This document shows, piece by piece, positions 50,191 through 59,427 of a stretch of DNA of 64,000 nucleotides. The DNA comes from Bog-532 sp963742865. Its GTDB lineage: Bacteria > Actinomycetota > Actinomycetes > Streptosporangiales > Streptosporangiaceae. The notes under the pieces are model-generated. The model did no database searches and was not told the DNA's origin. It worked only from the letters and a program-made list of their open reading frames with translations. Position 1 is the stretch's first letter. Each line of letters starts with the position of its first letter. The translations under genes were made by a program, and so were the position numbers. The DNA lies in contig CAVUNW010000011.1 of NCBI GenBank assembly GCA_963742865.1, positions 124,001 to 188,000 of the forward strand, read 5' to 3'.

Positions 50191-50835
50191 TTACGAGGCT
50201 GGGCGGCTCGCGCCGGGCCCCGCTGTGCCGCCAGCAGGCGCGAACTGCCTGTCGTCGGCGTAGTCGCAGGTGCCTTCGGCCTGGAACTGGCGGGCGGCGC
50301 GCACCACCTCGGCGCCGAGCGCACGCAACTGTGCGGCGATGGCCTCATCTGCCAGATGCCCGTCCGGATCAAACGACTGCCACGATTGCGGCACCGCCTG
50401 CACGAGCGGAACGCTCCAGCCGCGCAGCGCACGCGCGATGAAGTCCATCGAGTTAATGGCCTGCAGCCCCTGGATCCCGCCCGCCGTGGAGATGAGCCCG
50501 ATCGGCCTGTTCGACAGGTACGGCGGGTTGCGCTCGGCCAGCAGGATCAGCCAGTCCAGCGCGTTCTTAAACGAACCGCTGACCGACCCGTGGTAGGTCG
50601 GGCTGCTCCAGATCATCGCGTCGCAGTGATACACGGTGTCCGCGAAGTGGTGCGCGGCCTGCGGGATCGCGCGTTCGGCGGTATACAGCGGCAGGTCCAG
50701 GTCACGGACCCAGATCAGCTGCGTGTCAGCCCCCTTCCCGGCTGCCCCCTTCAGCGCGGCCTGCAGCGCGGTGCGGCTGGTAGAGGCGGCCCGGAGGGAA
50801 CCGCCCAGACCTACGACTCGTACGGACCCCGCCAT
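50191..50835 (-). CDS. NADPH-dependent FMN reductase
   Basis: 214 residues. RVVGLGGSLRAASTSRTALQ is the FMN phosphate loop of the flavodoxin-like NAD(P)H:FMN reductases; the central block IWSSPTYHGSVSGSFKNALD is the second FMN loop, followed by GLISTAGGIQGLQAINSMDF. It supplies reduced flavin or reduces a quinone-like substrate. Single gene between a repeat protein and a small membrane gene. Confidence 0.88.
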   Translation of the reverse strand: MAGSVRVVGLGGSLRAASTSRTALQAALKGAAGKGADTQLIWVRDLDLPLYTAERAIPQAAHHFADTVYHCDAMIWSSPTYHGSVSGSFKNALDWLILLAERNPPYLSNRPIGLISTAGGIQGLQAINSMDFIARALRGWSVPLVQAVPQSWQSFDPDGHLADEAIAAQLRALGAEVVRAARQFQAEGTCDYADDRQFAPAGGTAGPGASRPAS

Positions 50836-51096
50836 GATGCCTCCCTCGCGCCCGTGCCAGGCAGATCAGCCTATGCGCACCCCGGCCTGGATCGTGGCTG
50901 CGCGGCCTTCGCCCGGACCTGACGCGGGGGCCGCCCTTCGTCCGATCAGGACAGCGCTCAGTGTCGCCAGGCACCAGACACTGGCACTCCCCTTCCCGCG
51001 GTCAGCCAGCCTGCCCGGGGTTGGCTCCTGCGCCTTTTCCGCCTGGCGGCGGAATTCGTGCATGGTGGGGAGTAGGACCGGCACGACGTCCGCAAT
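50836..51096. other. Intergenic stretch without recognised gene
   Basis: About 260 bases between divergent genes. Both strands show GC-driven open frames with no family match. No DosR box was seen. Confidence 0.35.
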
Positions 51097-51393
51097 GTGT
51101 ACGAGGCACTGCTGGCCACCTTGTTCGTCAGGTCCTTGCTGGCGAACTGGCGGAAAAACAATCGCCGCGCCCCGGCCTGGTACGTGATGATCTCACCTTT
51201 CCTGATCGTGGTCGCCGCGTTCCCGGTCGTGGCCGCGGGCATCTGGCTGATCAACTACGTTCTGCCGTATCTATGGCATGCGTGGCTCGCGCACCACACA
51301 CTGCACAACCCAGTGCACATGCCGCACCCGCTGGCCTGGCTGGGCACCTACCTTGCCGGTTTTCCCTGGCAGCCTGTAGTAATCGGCCGCTGA
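51097..51393 (+). CDS. Small membrane protein, histidine-rich loop
   Basis: 98 residues from GTG 51097 (no clear ribosome site). A basic N-terminal part (LFVRSLLANWRKNNRRAPAW) precedes one strong hydrophobic helix (ISPFLIVVAAFPVVAAGIWL), then a His-rich segment WHAWLAHHTLHNPVHMPHPL and a second weak hydrophobic end. It may bind metal; unknown family. Confidence 0.5.
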   Translation: MYEALLATLFVRSLLANWRKNNRRAPAWYVMISPFLIVVAAFPVVAAGIWLINYVLPYLWHAWLAHHTLHNPVHMPHPLAWLGTYLAGFPWQPVVIGR

Positions 51394-51535
51394 GAACGGG
51401 CACGAAGCCTGTGCCGACGCGAGAGCCGGCGCAGGTCGAACGCGTACTGGCGAGACAATGGAATCGACCGCCCACTCATGCATGATATGTGGGTGATCTT
51501 CCTAAAGATCTTGGGCTCGAGGAGGGCGCCGGCCG

Positions 51536-52918
51536 ATGACGGACGAGCTGTTCCGGACGATTATTGAGCCGTTCCGGATTCATTCGGTCGAGCCGATGCG
51601 GCTGACCACCCGGGCGGAGCGGGCGGCGGCTCTGGCCGCCGCGGGATACAACCTGTTCGAGCTGCGGGCCGAGGACGTGATGATCGACCTGCTCACGGAC
51701 TCAGGGACGGGAGCGATGTCGGCCGAGCAGTGGGCCGGCATCCAGCGGGGCAGCGAAGCCTACGCGGGAGCCCCCTCGTTCTACCGGTTCCGCGATGCGG
51801 TGACCCACCTCTTCCCGTTCCGGCACGTCCTGCCCACCCATCAGGGCCGTGCGGCCGAGAAGATCCTGTTCACAGCAGTCGCCGGACCCGGCCAGGTCAT
51901 CCCGAACAACACCCATTTCGATACCACCCGGGCCAACATAGAGTTCACCGGCGCGCAGGCGGTCGACCTGCCCATCCCGGAAGGGCTCCAGCCGTCGATG
52001 CGGTATCCGTTCAAGGGCAACATGGACGTCGGAGCGCTCGAGCGACTCCTCGCCGCGCAGTCGGACGCGGTCCCGCTGGTGATGCTGACCATCACGAATA
52101 ACTCCGGCGGCGGCCAGCCGGTCAGCCTGGCCAATATCCGGGCGGTCCGCGAGGTCTGTGACCGCTTCGCGAAGCCACTCTTCCTGGACGCCTGCCGTTT
52201 TGCGGAGAATGCGTGGTTCATAAAGACCAGGGAGCCGGAGTACGCCAACGTCTCAGTCACCGACATTGTCCGGGAGATGGCGGCCCTGGCCGACGGGATG
52301 ACGATGTTGGCGAAAAAGGACCCGCTCGCCAACATCGGCGGCTGGCTTGCACTCAATGACGACAGCCTGGCCGAAAATTGCCGCAGCTTGGAGATCCTCA
52401 CCGAGGGCTTCCCCACCTATGGCGGCCTCGCCGGCCGTGATCTGGAGGCAATCGCCCAGGGACTGCGCGAGTGCATTGACGACGACTACCTGGGCTACCG
52501 GGTACGCTCCGTCGCCTACCTCGGCGAGGCGCTGGAATCGGCGGGGATCCCGGTCGTTGTCCCCTTCGGGGGCCACGCGGTCTTCGTCGACGCGCGCGCC
52601 ATGCTGGCTCGCCTCGACCCGCTGCAGTACCCGGGCCAGGCACTCGCCTGCGCGCTCTACGAGGAAGGCGGCGTGCGGGCCTGCGAGATCGGGACCGTGA
52701 TGTTCGGCCTGCACCCCGACGGCACAGAGACCCCGGCCGCCATGGACCTGGTACGCCTTGCCATTCCCCGCCGCACCTACACCCAGAGCCACATCGACTA
52801 CGTGATCGAGGTCGCCACCCGGGTGGCCAGCCGGGCCGCCGGGCTTCCCGGCATGCGCATCGTGTCCCAGCCTCAGCAGCTGCGGCACTTTACCGCACGG
52901 TTCGCGCCGCTGCGCTGA
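51536..52918 (+). CDS. Tryptophanase / tyrosine phenol-lyase family enzyme
   Basis: 460 residues, full length. GYNLFELRAEDVMIDLLTDS and GTGAMSAEQWAGIQRGSEAY match the family start; PFRHVLPTHQGRAAEKILF is a key substrate-binding block; MLAKKDPLANIGGWLALND carries the PLP lysine (second Lys of KK, K261). It is a PLP enzyme cleaving an aromatic amino acid to pyruvate, ammonia and indole or phenol. Which one cannot be decided here. Standing alone, no transporter next to it. Confidence 0.9.
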   Translation: MTDELFRTIIEPFRIHSVEPMRLTTRAERAAALAAAGYNLFELRAEDVMIDLLTDSGTGAMSAEQWAGIQRGSEAYAGAPSFYRFRDAVTHLFPFRHVLPTHQGRAAEKILFTAVAGPGQVIPNNTHFDTTRANIEFTGAQAVDLPIPEGLQPSMRYPFKGNMDVGALERLLAAQSDAVPLVMLTITNNSGGGQPVSLANIRAVREVCDRFAKPLFLDACRFAENAWFIKTREPEYANVSVTDIVREMAALADGMTMLAKKDPLANIGGWLALNDDSLAENCRSLEILTEGFPTYGGLAGRDLEAIAQGLRECIDDDYLGYRVRSVAYLGEALESAGIPVVVPFGGHAVFVDARAMLARLDPLQYPGQALACALYEEGGVRACEIGTVMFGLHPDGTETPAAMDLVRLAIPRRTYTQSHIDYVIEVATRVASRAAGLPGMRIVSQPQQLRHFTARFAPLR

Positions 52919-53027
52919 GTGGCGTCGAGAACCTCGGCACCCGGGTCGCGGCCAGGTGGGGTCCTCCTGTGGGTTGACGGCGCCCTCGGCTACACCACTT
53001 CTCGGGGATCGCCCGTAGGCTTCTCGC

Positions 53028-54052
53028 GTGGTTGCGATCGACTTCGAAGAACGAGAGCTTGAGGCGAGAGTGCCTGATCTGGCCGCCGGCGGGACCTGGA
53101 CCCGAGTACGGCTGCGCTGGAGGCGGGACCCGCTGACGGGAGCCAGCGCCCGGATCCTCACCGGAGTGAAGCTCCAGCCTGCGAGCCGGCCGGACCTGAC
53201 TGAATTCGCGGCGAAGCCGGCCTTTGCCCATTCGATGCGGAGCACCTGGAGACGGCGACCTTCCCGTTTCCCGCCGAACTCACGTCCGAAGGCCGCATCC
53301 GCCTGGGCAAGGCGGTGGTGGTCCCCAACATCATGGCGTACGCGACCCACAGCGCGGTCGGTATCTATGACCCCGGGCGGCACTTTCTCGATCTGGATGA
53401 CCTGACACCTTCCCTCGTCGGGGACGCCCTTGCCGCTATGGTCCGCCACGCTCAGGCGGTGCGGCGCCTGGACCCGGCGGCCCGGTGGAGTTCGATCAAC
53501 TGCAACCACCTTCCGCCCGCGGGCTCCTCGCTCGTTCATCCCCACATCCAGTCCGCTCACGACGCTTACGGCCTGACCGGCCAGCGCGTTCTGGCAGAGC
53601 GATCCAGAGCGTGGAAGGACAAGCACGGGTCCTACTGGGCGGCCCTGGTCGACCAGGAGGCCGGCGGTCCCCGGTGGGTGGGACACATCGGCCGGGTGGC
53701 CTGGCTAACCCCATTTGCGCCGACCGGGTTCCACGAGGTGTGGGGAGTGGTCGCCGGGGCCGCTGATGTCACCGAGCTGACCGAGGAGGACACCCGGGCG
53801 CTAGGGCAGGGGCTGTCCCAGGTCCTGGCCGCCTATCGGGCCTGGAACCTGGCATCGTTCAACTTCGCCGTAATCGGCGGCGGCCCGCAGGCGCGCGAGC
53901 ACGGGCACAGGGTTGTGCTCAAGGTACTCAGCCGGTCCAATCCGGAGCCCAGGTATCGCAGCGATGCTACCTATTTCGAACGCCTCTACGGAGAGGCACT
54001 GATCGACCTGAGCCCGGAGGACGTTGCGGACGGCGTCCGGGCCAGATTTTGA
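53028..54052 (+). pseudogene. Frameshifted galactose-1-phosphate uridylyltransferase-like (HIT-fold) gene
   Basis: From GTG 53028 the first 65 residues (AIDFEERELEARVPDLAAGG, GASARILTGVKLQPASRPDL) are in one frame. The rest (CPFDAEHLETATFPFPAELT, GRIRLGKAVVVPNIMAYATH, SSLVHPHIQSAHDAY with the H-x-H-x-Q active-site motif, VHNLASFNFAVIGGG-like end) is in the next frame to 54052. The switch lies at the run CCTTTGCCC (53221-53229): one extra T would give the expected KPAFCPFD. Full length and otherwise normal. Either a sequencing error or a very recent mutation. Confidence 0.75.
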
Positions 54053-54364
54053 TACAGGCAGTGGCCACCGCACCTCACGCCGCCCCGTCGGGCAAGATCG
54101 CAGGCTGCCTCGCGGGGGAAGCTTCCGGCCGGATCAAGTCTTGATAGCGGCCAGCCCGTGATCGATGAAACAGCCGAGCTCGCGTGTCAGCTACTTTCAC
54201 GCCAGCAAGAGCAGATCTGCACAGGCCAGATCGTGGGGCGTGCGCAGCCTCGGCCGGGTCTTCTGGGCGGGGGATACCGCCACCCGCGGCTCGGCGAAGT
54301 GTCCAACCCGGCTTCGGGTGCGGTAGCGGCCGGGCGATCGGGACGAGCCCCAAGCGGCGACGGG
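54053..54364. other. Intergenic stretch between convergent genes
   Basis: About 310 bases. No gene and no perfect terminator stem found; open frames here are only shadows. Confidence 0.35.
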
Positions 54365-55120
54365 TTACACGTCCAGGATGAACCGGGCTGCGGGGCTCAG
54401 GCGCGCACGGGTCTGCGGGCGGATGTATTTCTTCTGGTCCAGTTGCTGCTGGTTGCCGCGGCGGGTGAAGTAGGAGTGCAGCGCCCGGCGCGGCCGGTCG
54501 CTGCGGTTCTGGGTGCCGCCGTGCCACAGGTGGCTGTTGAAGATAACCACCGTGCCGGCCCGGCCGGTGATCTGTACCTCATCGGGGTGGGCGGCGGCCG
54601 GATCCGGCATCGCCAGGCGCGGCGCCGTGCCGGACCGGTGCGAGCCCGGCACCACCCGGGTGGCGCCGTTGACGGCGGTGAAATCATCCAGCAGCCAGAT
54701 CGAGTTGCAGACCTGGTAGCCGCCGGCCGGAACCGGTCCGCCCCAGTCGGCGTGCAGGCCTTGATGGCCCTGCCCCGGCAGCGCGGCGCGGCTGTTGAGC
54801 GAGGAGAGCCTGAACTCGCCCAGCACATGGGCGATGCAGGCCAGCACCCGGGAATCGGTGAAACAGGGCTCGAACACGGCGCCCTTATTGACAAGATCAG
54901 CGAGCCGGTCAGCGCCTCCCTCTTGATGCACCTCCAGCCCGGCGCGCTCCCCCTCGGCGGCCAGCAGCTCGGCCAGCCGCGCCCGCACCGCCTCCACCTG
55001 CTTCCCGGACAGCACATCGGGCAGTGCCACGTACCCGTCCCGGTCGAGCCGTTCCGTGGCGTCAGCATCGACGCTGGCCGCTGTGACGCCAAGTTCTGCC
55101 AGCGCAGTCGCCATGTCCAT
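54365..55120 (-). CDS. Phytanoyl-CoA dioxygenase (PhyH) family enzyme
   Basis: 251 residues from ATG 55120 (GGGAGG five bases upstream). The Fe(II)/2-oxoglutarate ligands show as H-x-D in GQGHQGLHADWGGPVPAG and the distal His in FNSHLWHGGTQNRSDRPRRA with the oxoglutarate-binding Arg. It hydroxylates an unknown substrate at the expense of 2-oxoglutarate. No biosynthetic cluster next to it. Confidence 0.85.
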   Translation of the reverse strand: MDMATALAELGVTAASVDADATERLDRDGYVALPDVLSGKQVEAVRARLAELLAAEGERAGLEVHQEGGADRLADLVNKGAVFEPCFTDSRVLACIAHVLGEFRLSSLNSRAALPGQGHQGLHADWGGPVPAGGYQVCNSIWLLDDFTAVNGATRVVPGSHRSGTAPRLAMPDPAAAHPDEVQITGRAGTVVIFNSHLWHGGTQNRSDRPRRALHSYFTRRGNQQQLDQKKYIRPQTRARLSPAARFILDV

Positions 55121-55414
55121 GCCCGCCTCCCGCAATCACCTGCCTGGCATAGCCGGGGCTACCCAGACAGTCTTCCCAGCCTAGGCCGCGCAGCGATACT
55201 GACCCCCAAACACAAGCGCCGTTCCGGCACACAGGCCCGGTTCACGCACGCGGCCTTCTAGCGGTCTCGCCTCCCTTCGAGCGCGACCAGACCCGCGAGA
55301 TCAGCCCGCACAGCGGACCACTGATGCTGCAGACGACAAGAACCGCCTGCTCGACTGCGGGCTTCTGGAGCAATGCCCCAGGGACGCGCCAGATGGATCG
55401 TTATGGACCTGCGG
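55121..55414. other. Intergenic stretch without recognised gene
   Basis: About 290 bases upstream of the PhyH gene and downstream of DUF1841. It must hold the PhyH promoter. Nothing else found. Confidence 0.35.
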
Positions 55415-55828
55415 TCAATGCGGGCCGAGTGCCTGCGGTGGCGGCCAGTCGCCGGGCAGTTCGTTCAGCCGCCGGGCGTAGTCGCCAGGATCGAACTGCC
55501 GATGCTCCTGCATGGCCCGGTAAAGGTCGTCGCTGACCACGGCTGCGATCATGTGCATGGTGTTGTGCCAGTCGTAGCCGAGGGCGCTGAGCCGCTGGAC
55601 CGTCTGCCATGTCTGGGGCGGATCATCGGCCAGCAACTGGCTCGCGACAACCTGATGCATCGCGATGTGGAGCCTCGGGCTGAACGGCTCACCGTCGGTG
55701 ATCATCTCTTCGTCGCTGCGGAGCGCGTCTTCGAATTCGGTGTGCTGCGCCTCGATCAGGAGCGTGAGTTCGTCCTCATCGGCAGGATCCAGTAGTTCGA
55801 GGTCGAGTCCCCGATAGGTGCCGTGCCA
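55415..55828 (-). CDS. DUF1841-family protein
   Basis: About 137 residues: WHGTYRGLDLELLDPADEDE, LTLLIEAQHTEFEDALRSDE, then PRLHIAMHQVVASQLLADDP, PQTWQTVQRLSALGYDWHNT, MHMIAAVVSDDLYRAMQEHR and a closing YARRLNELPGDWPPPQ. The pattern of H-x-x-H-like helices and LPxxW end matches DUF1841 (from memory). No in-frame start codon lies near its family start, and the upstream sequence belongs to a different gene in other frames, so the 5' end is uncertain. Confidence 0.6.
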   Translation of the reverse strand, partial: WHGTYRGLDLELLDPADEDELTLLIEAQHTEFEDALRSDEEMITDGEPFSPRLHIAMHQVVASQLLADDPPQTWQTVQRLSALGYDWHNTMHMIAAVVSDDLYRAMQEHRQFDPGDYARRLNELPGDWPPPQALGPH

Positions 55829-56045
55829 TTGAGGCGGCGGTCCCGGCCAGCACCTCGTGGTGCTCGACGTTGAGCAGCCGCAGCCAGCTCTGCTGTCCCC
55901 TCGTAGGGCAATGAAGCAATCGAGCTCGACCAGCTCGGGCTCGGAAAAGTGGTGATACAGCCCGGATCTACCCCGGCGAGTACGGCGCCGTGGGCGAGAT
56001 CGAGATCCGTCAGCTGTTCGAGCCGGAGCGTTCTGACGCATCGAA
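55800..56045 (-). pseudogene. Carboxymuconolactone decarboxylase-family remnant
   Basis: Two short blocks in different minus-strand frames read LYHHFSEPELVELDCFIALR and QQSWLRLLNVEHHEVLAG. Together they match the C-terminal part of CMD/AhpD-like proteins (H/Y-F-S-E-x-E-L-V-E-L-x-x-F-I-A-L ... G-Q-Q-x-W). The frame break and missing N-terminal half mark it as decayed or mis-sequenced. It abuts DUF1841. Confidence 0.5.
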
Positions 56046-56185
56046 CTAGCGCGACACAGCCAGCGTCCGGCCGGTACCTCACAGCTCTGCGACGTTCACA
56101 TGCAGGCGCTCCCGAACCGGATGCGCTGATCATTGAGGATGCCCGGCAAGGGGTATGCATGCGGAACTGGCACAAGGAGGGCATT

Positions 56186-56854
56186 ATGACCACGGATCAG
56201 GGTCCGTACCCAGCTCAGTATCCTGTTCAGTTCGCCGTCGACTACCCGGACCGGCCGCTCAACCGGCTGACCTCGTTCTTCCGGATTTTCGTGATCATCC
56301 CGATCGCGATCGTGCTCGGTACCGTTTCCGGTGCGACCTGGGAATCCCCGGGAAGCACCTCCACACTCCACCACTCCACCACGTACTACGGCCCCGCGGG
56401 CGCGGGCGGCCTGCTGTTCTTCGGCCCGCTGCTGATGATCTTGTTCAGGCAAAAGTACCCCCGGTGGTGGTTCGACTGGAACCTGGCCCTGCAGCGCTTC
56501 ATCAACCGGGTGTGGACCTATCTGGCCCTGATGAACGACAGTTATCCGTCCACCGACGACCACCAGTGGGTCCACCTTGATTACGCCTATCCGGACGCGG
56601 CCACGGACCTCAACCGGTGGCTGCCGCTGGTCAAATGGCTGCTCGCCATCCCGCACTACATCGTGCTGTTCTTCCTGGAAATCGCTGCGTTCTTCGCGGT
56701 GATCGTGACCTGGTTCGCGATCTTGTTCACCGGCCGTTATCCGCGTGGCATATTCAGCTTCGTCGAAGGCGTATTCCGCTGGCACAACCGGGTCGCCGCC
56801 TACGCGTTCGTCCTGGTCACCGATCGGTACCCGCCGTTCAGGCTGGCGCCGTGA
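56186..56854 (+). CDS. DUF4389 membrane protein
   Basis: 222 residues from ATG 56186 with AAGGAGGG upstream. VQFAVDYPDRPLNRLTSFFR then helix IFVIIPIAIVLGTVSGATWE, a second helix near GLLFFGPLLMILF, and the C-terminal signature HYIVLFFLEIAAFFAVIVTW, FAILFTGRYPRGIFSFVEGV. Family of unknown function in Actinobacteria, usually four helices; often a lone gene. Intact. Confidence 0.85.
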   Translation: MTTDQGPYPAQYPVQFAVDYPDRPLNRLTSFFRIFVIIPIAIVLGTVSGATWESPGSTSTLHHSTTYYGPAGAGGLLFFGPLLMILFRQKYPRWWFDWNLALQRFINRVWTYLALMNDSYPSTDDHQWVHLDYAYPDAATDLNRWLPLVKWLLAIPHYIVLFFLEIAAFFAVIVTWFAILFTGRYPRGIFSFVEGVFRWHNRVAAYAFVLVTDRYPPFRLAP

Positions 56855-57448
56855 CCCGGTACCACAGGCGGCCAGGCTAGGCTGCGGCCGATCAGGCGCC
56901 ATTGGGCGGCCATGTGGCACATATGTGGCACGACGATGGTCCGCAGGCCGATCCCGGCACCGTCGCCGCCCCGTTACCCGGGCTGTGATTAAGACCCCGC
57001 AGCGGCCTGATACCTTCCTGACCCCTCGCTCGTGGCTTGGGCGAGGGTCCTGAAGCTTGCCGTCGGCGGATCTCACTTACCATTGTCTTGGCTACGGCGG
57101 TGACCGGCGGGCTCCCGTACGGGCTGGTTCAGCACCGCTCGGTGCGCTGGTAGCGCTGCGAGGCGGGCAGCCGGTTAGCTCCCCGACAGCATCCATCGGC
57201 TCGTGCCGAAGGTAGCGCGTACTCATGATGCATGATGATGCTCGTACCTGCGTTCTTGTGCGCTGTCGGCGCGATCGGCGCGGCAGCTTTCGCGGAGGGA
57301 GGAGGTTCGGCTCATGACAGTCCGTCGATGACTGCGCCGCACCTATCTCGTCCGGTCGGGCGGGGAGCACATCCGCAGGAGCTTACGTCGGCACTGACCC
57401 GCGCTCTCCTGCGGCAATTCTGGCCATGTCGTTTCTGCAGGAGGAGCA
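56855..57448. other. Long gap before the acyl-CoA dehydrogenase operon
   Basis: About 590 bases. A 7-bp hairpin CCCTCGC...GCGAGGG (57023-57047) may end the DUF4389 transcript. A GGAGGAG ribosome site lies just before 57449. No protein-coding gene seen. Confidence 0.4.
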
Positions 57449-58576
57449 ATGGCGTATCAGGACGCGCTCGCGCGCATTATCGAAGGTGTCATCGGACCAG
57501 GTGCCGCTGAAGTCGATGCGGGGGCGGTCTTCCCCCGGCGGCAGATCGAGGCGCTTGCCGGGGCGGGACTGCTGGCACTTACCGTGCCCACCGGCCTCGG
57601 CGGGGGCGGTGAGGGATTGCGCGCCGCCTCGCACGTGGTGGGTGAGCTTGGTGCGGTATGCGGGTCTACCGCGATGGTCGTCACAATGCACTACGCCGCG
57701 ACCGCCGCGCTAGTGGCAGGCGGCGCGGAGGGTGCGCTGGCTGCGATCGCGGCCGGGCGGCATCTGTCCACGCTGGCGTTTTCGGAGGTTGGGTCCCGCA
57801 GCCATTTCTGGGCGCCGCTGAGCACCGCGACGGCCGACGGCGGCGACGTACGGCTGGATGCCCGCAAGAGCTGGGTGACTGCGGCGGGCGAGGCCGACAG
57901 CTATGTCTGGTCGAGCCTGCCGGTGGAGGCCGGGGGCCCGATGACGCTGTGGCTGGTGCCAGCCGGTGCGGACGGGCTGACGGTGGCAGGGAAGTTCGAT
58001 GGGCTGGGGCTGCGCGGCAACGCGTCCTCGCCGATGACCGCGGAGGGAGTGCGCGTGCCGCGCAGCGCGATGATCGGCACTGATGGCGCGGGCCTGGATC
58101 TGGCGCTGGCCGCCGTGCTGCCGGTGTTCTTGATCTCCAACGCGTCCATGAGCGCGGGCCTGATGCGCCGGCTCGCTGACGAGACCGTCGCCCATCTGCA
58201 GCACGCTTATCTGCAGCACCTTGACCAGTCGCTGGCCCAGCAGATCCAGCCGCGCGCCCAGCTGGCGAAACTGCGCATCGAGGCTGACCGCGCCCGCGGC
58301 CTGATCGAGGACACGCTCACCGCAGTCGAGCAGGGCCGCGCCGACGCCCAGCTGCTGGTGCTCGAGGTCAAAGCAGCCGCCGGTGAGGCTGCCGCTGACG
58401 CGGCCGATCTGGCCCTGCGGGCGGGCGGCGGTGCGGCGTTCCGCAAAGAGTCGGTGGTCGAGCGGCTGTTCCGCGACTCACGCGCCGCGCGGGTGATGGC
58501 ACCAACCACCGACGCGCTGCATGACTTTATCGGGCGGGCCTTGTGTGGCCTGCCGCTGCTGGGTGATGCCGCATGA
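57449..58576 (+). CDS. Acyl-CoA dehydrogenase-family flavoenzyme
   Basis: 375 residues. N-terminal helical domain (YQDALARIIEGVIGPGAAEV), the mid beta domain (AFSEVGSRSHFWAPLSTATA, KSWVTAAGEADSYVWSS), and a C-terminal helical bundle with an R-x-F/RDSRAARVMAPTTDALHDF end that carries the FAD/acyl contacts. The substrate is not obvious; members of this group also act as flavin-dependent sulfur-compound oxygenases. Its stop overlaps the start of the next gene by four bases. Confidence 0.85.
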   Translation: MAYQDALARIIEGVIGPGAAEVDAGAVFPRRQIEALAGAGLLALTVPTGLGGGGEGLRAASHVVGELGAVCGSTAMVVTMHYAATAALVAGGAEGALAAIAAGRHLSTLAFSEVGSRSHFWAPLSTATADGGDVRLDARKSWVTAAGEADSYVWSSLPVEAGGPMTLWLVPAGADGLTVAGKFDGLGLRGNASSPMTAEGVRVPRSAMIGTDGAGLDLALAAVLPVFLISNASMSAGLMRRLADETVAHLQHAYLQHLDQSLAQQIQPRAQLAKLRIEADRARGLIEDTLTAVEQGRADAQLLVLEVKAAAGEAAADAADLALRAGGGAAFRKESVVERLFRDSRAARVMAPTTDALHDFIGRALCGLPLLGDAA

Positions 58577-59427
58577 GCGGGCTGCTGCTGGGCGCGGTGG
58601 CGTACGACCCCAAGGTGGTCACCATCTGGGATGGCTTCCGGGTGTGGCTGCGCGGGCAGGGGCTGGCGTTCGATTACGTCCTGTATTCGAACTATGAGCG
58701 ACAGGTTGAAGAGCTTGTCGCCGGGCGGATCCAGCTGGCGTGGAACTCACCGCTTGCCTGGGTGCGGGCCAGCCGCCTCGCGCGGGTAGCGGGGGTCACC
58801 ATGCAGCCGGTCACGATGCGCGACGCCGACTGCAACCTGACATCGCTCGTCGTCACCCGTAGCGACTCGCCGGTGCAGACAGCCCGGGACCTGCGTGGCC
58901 GGGTCGTTGCGACCGGTGCTGTCGACTCGCCGCAGGCGACGTTGCTGCCGCTGTCGCTGCTGCGCGGCGCAGGCTTGCATCCCGGCACCGACGTGCACGT
59001 GCGCAGGTTCGACGTCGGTGTCGGCCTGCACGGTGACCACATCGGGGGGGAGCGTGACGCAGCTCGCGCCCTCGCCGCGGGTGAGGCCGACGCAGCCTGC
59101 ATGATCGACGCCAGCTTGCTGCTGTTCGCGCGGGAGGGCGTCCTGCCCTCTGGCACGGCCCGGGTCATCGCGCAGACCGCGCCTTATGACCACTGCATGA
59201 TGACCGCGGGGCCGACCGCCGATGCCGCCCTGGTCGAGGAGTTTCGCGGGCTGCTGCTCGGAATGTCCTACGCCGACCCGCAGCTACGGCCGCTGCTCGA
59301 CCTAGAAGGGCTCAAGCAGTGGCAGCCGCCGCGGCTTGAGGGCTACCGGCAGCTTGAGCACGCGGTCGATGAGTCCGGCTTCTACGACGCCGAAGGCAAG
59401 ATCAGTGTCAGCGACTACACACCTTGA
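58573..59427 (+). CDS. PhnD-like substrate-binding protein without signal peptide
   Basis: 284 residues. LLGAVAYDPKVVTIWDGFRV, DYVLYSNYERQVEELVAGRI and NSPLAWVRASRLARVAG, later VVATGAVDSPQATLLPLSLL, are the fold of phosphonate/phosphite ABC binding proteins (PhnD, type 2 PBP). There is no signal peptide or lipobox, so it is cytosolic, and no permease or ATPase gene accompanies it. More likely it acts as a catalytic or sensing PBP-fold protein for the neighbouring oxygenases (inference). Confidence 0.75.
   Translation: MSGLLLGAVAYDPKVVTIWDGFRVWLRGQGLAFDYVLYSNYERQVEELVAGRIQLAWNSPLAWVRASRLARVAGVTMQPVTMRDADCNLTSLVVTRSDSPVQTARDLRGRVVATGAVDSPQATLLPLSLLRGAGLHPGTDVHVRRFDVGVGLHGDHIGGERDAARALAAGEADAACMIDASLLLFAREGVLPSGTARVIAQTAPYDHCMMTAGPTADAALVEEFRGLLLGMSYADPQLRPLLDLEGLKQWQPPRLEGYRQLEHAVDESGFYDAEGKISVSDYTP

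Noticed and set aside
57232..57510. 92-codon frame with a signal-like start (MMMLVPAFLCAVGAIGAAAF)
   Set aside because: The hydrophobic start is short, no ribosome site precedes it, and the rest overlaps the acyl-CoA dehydrogenase start in another frame without conserved features.
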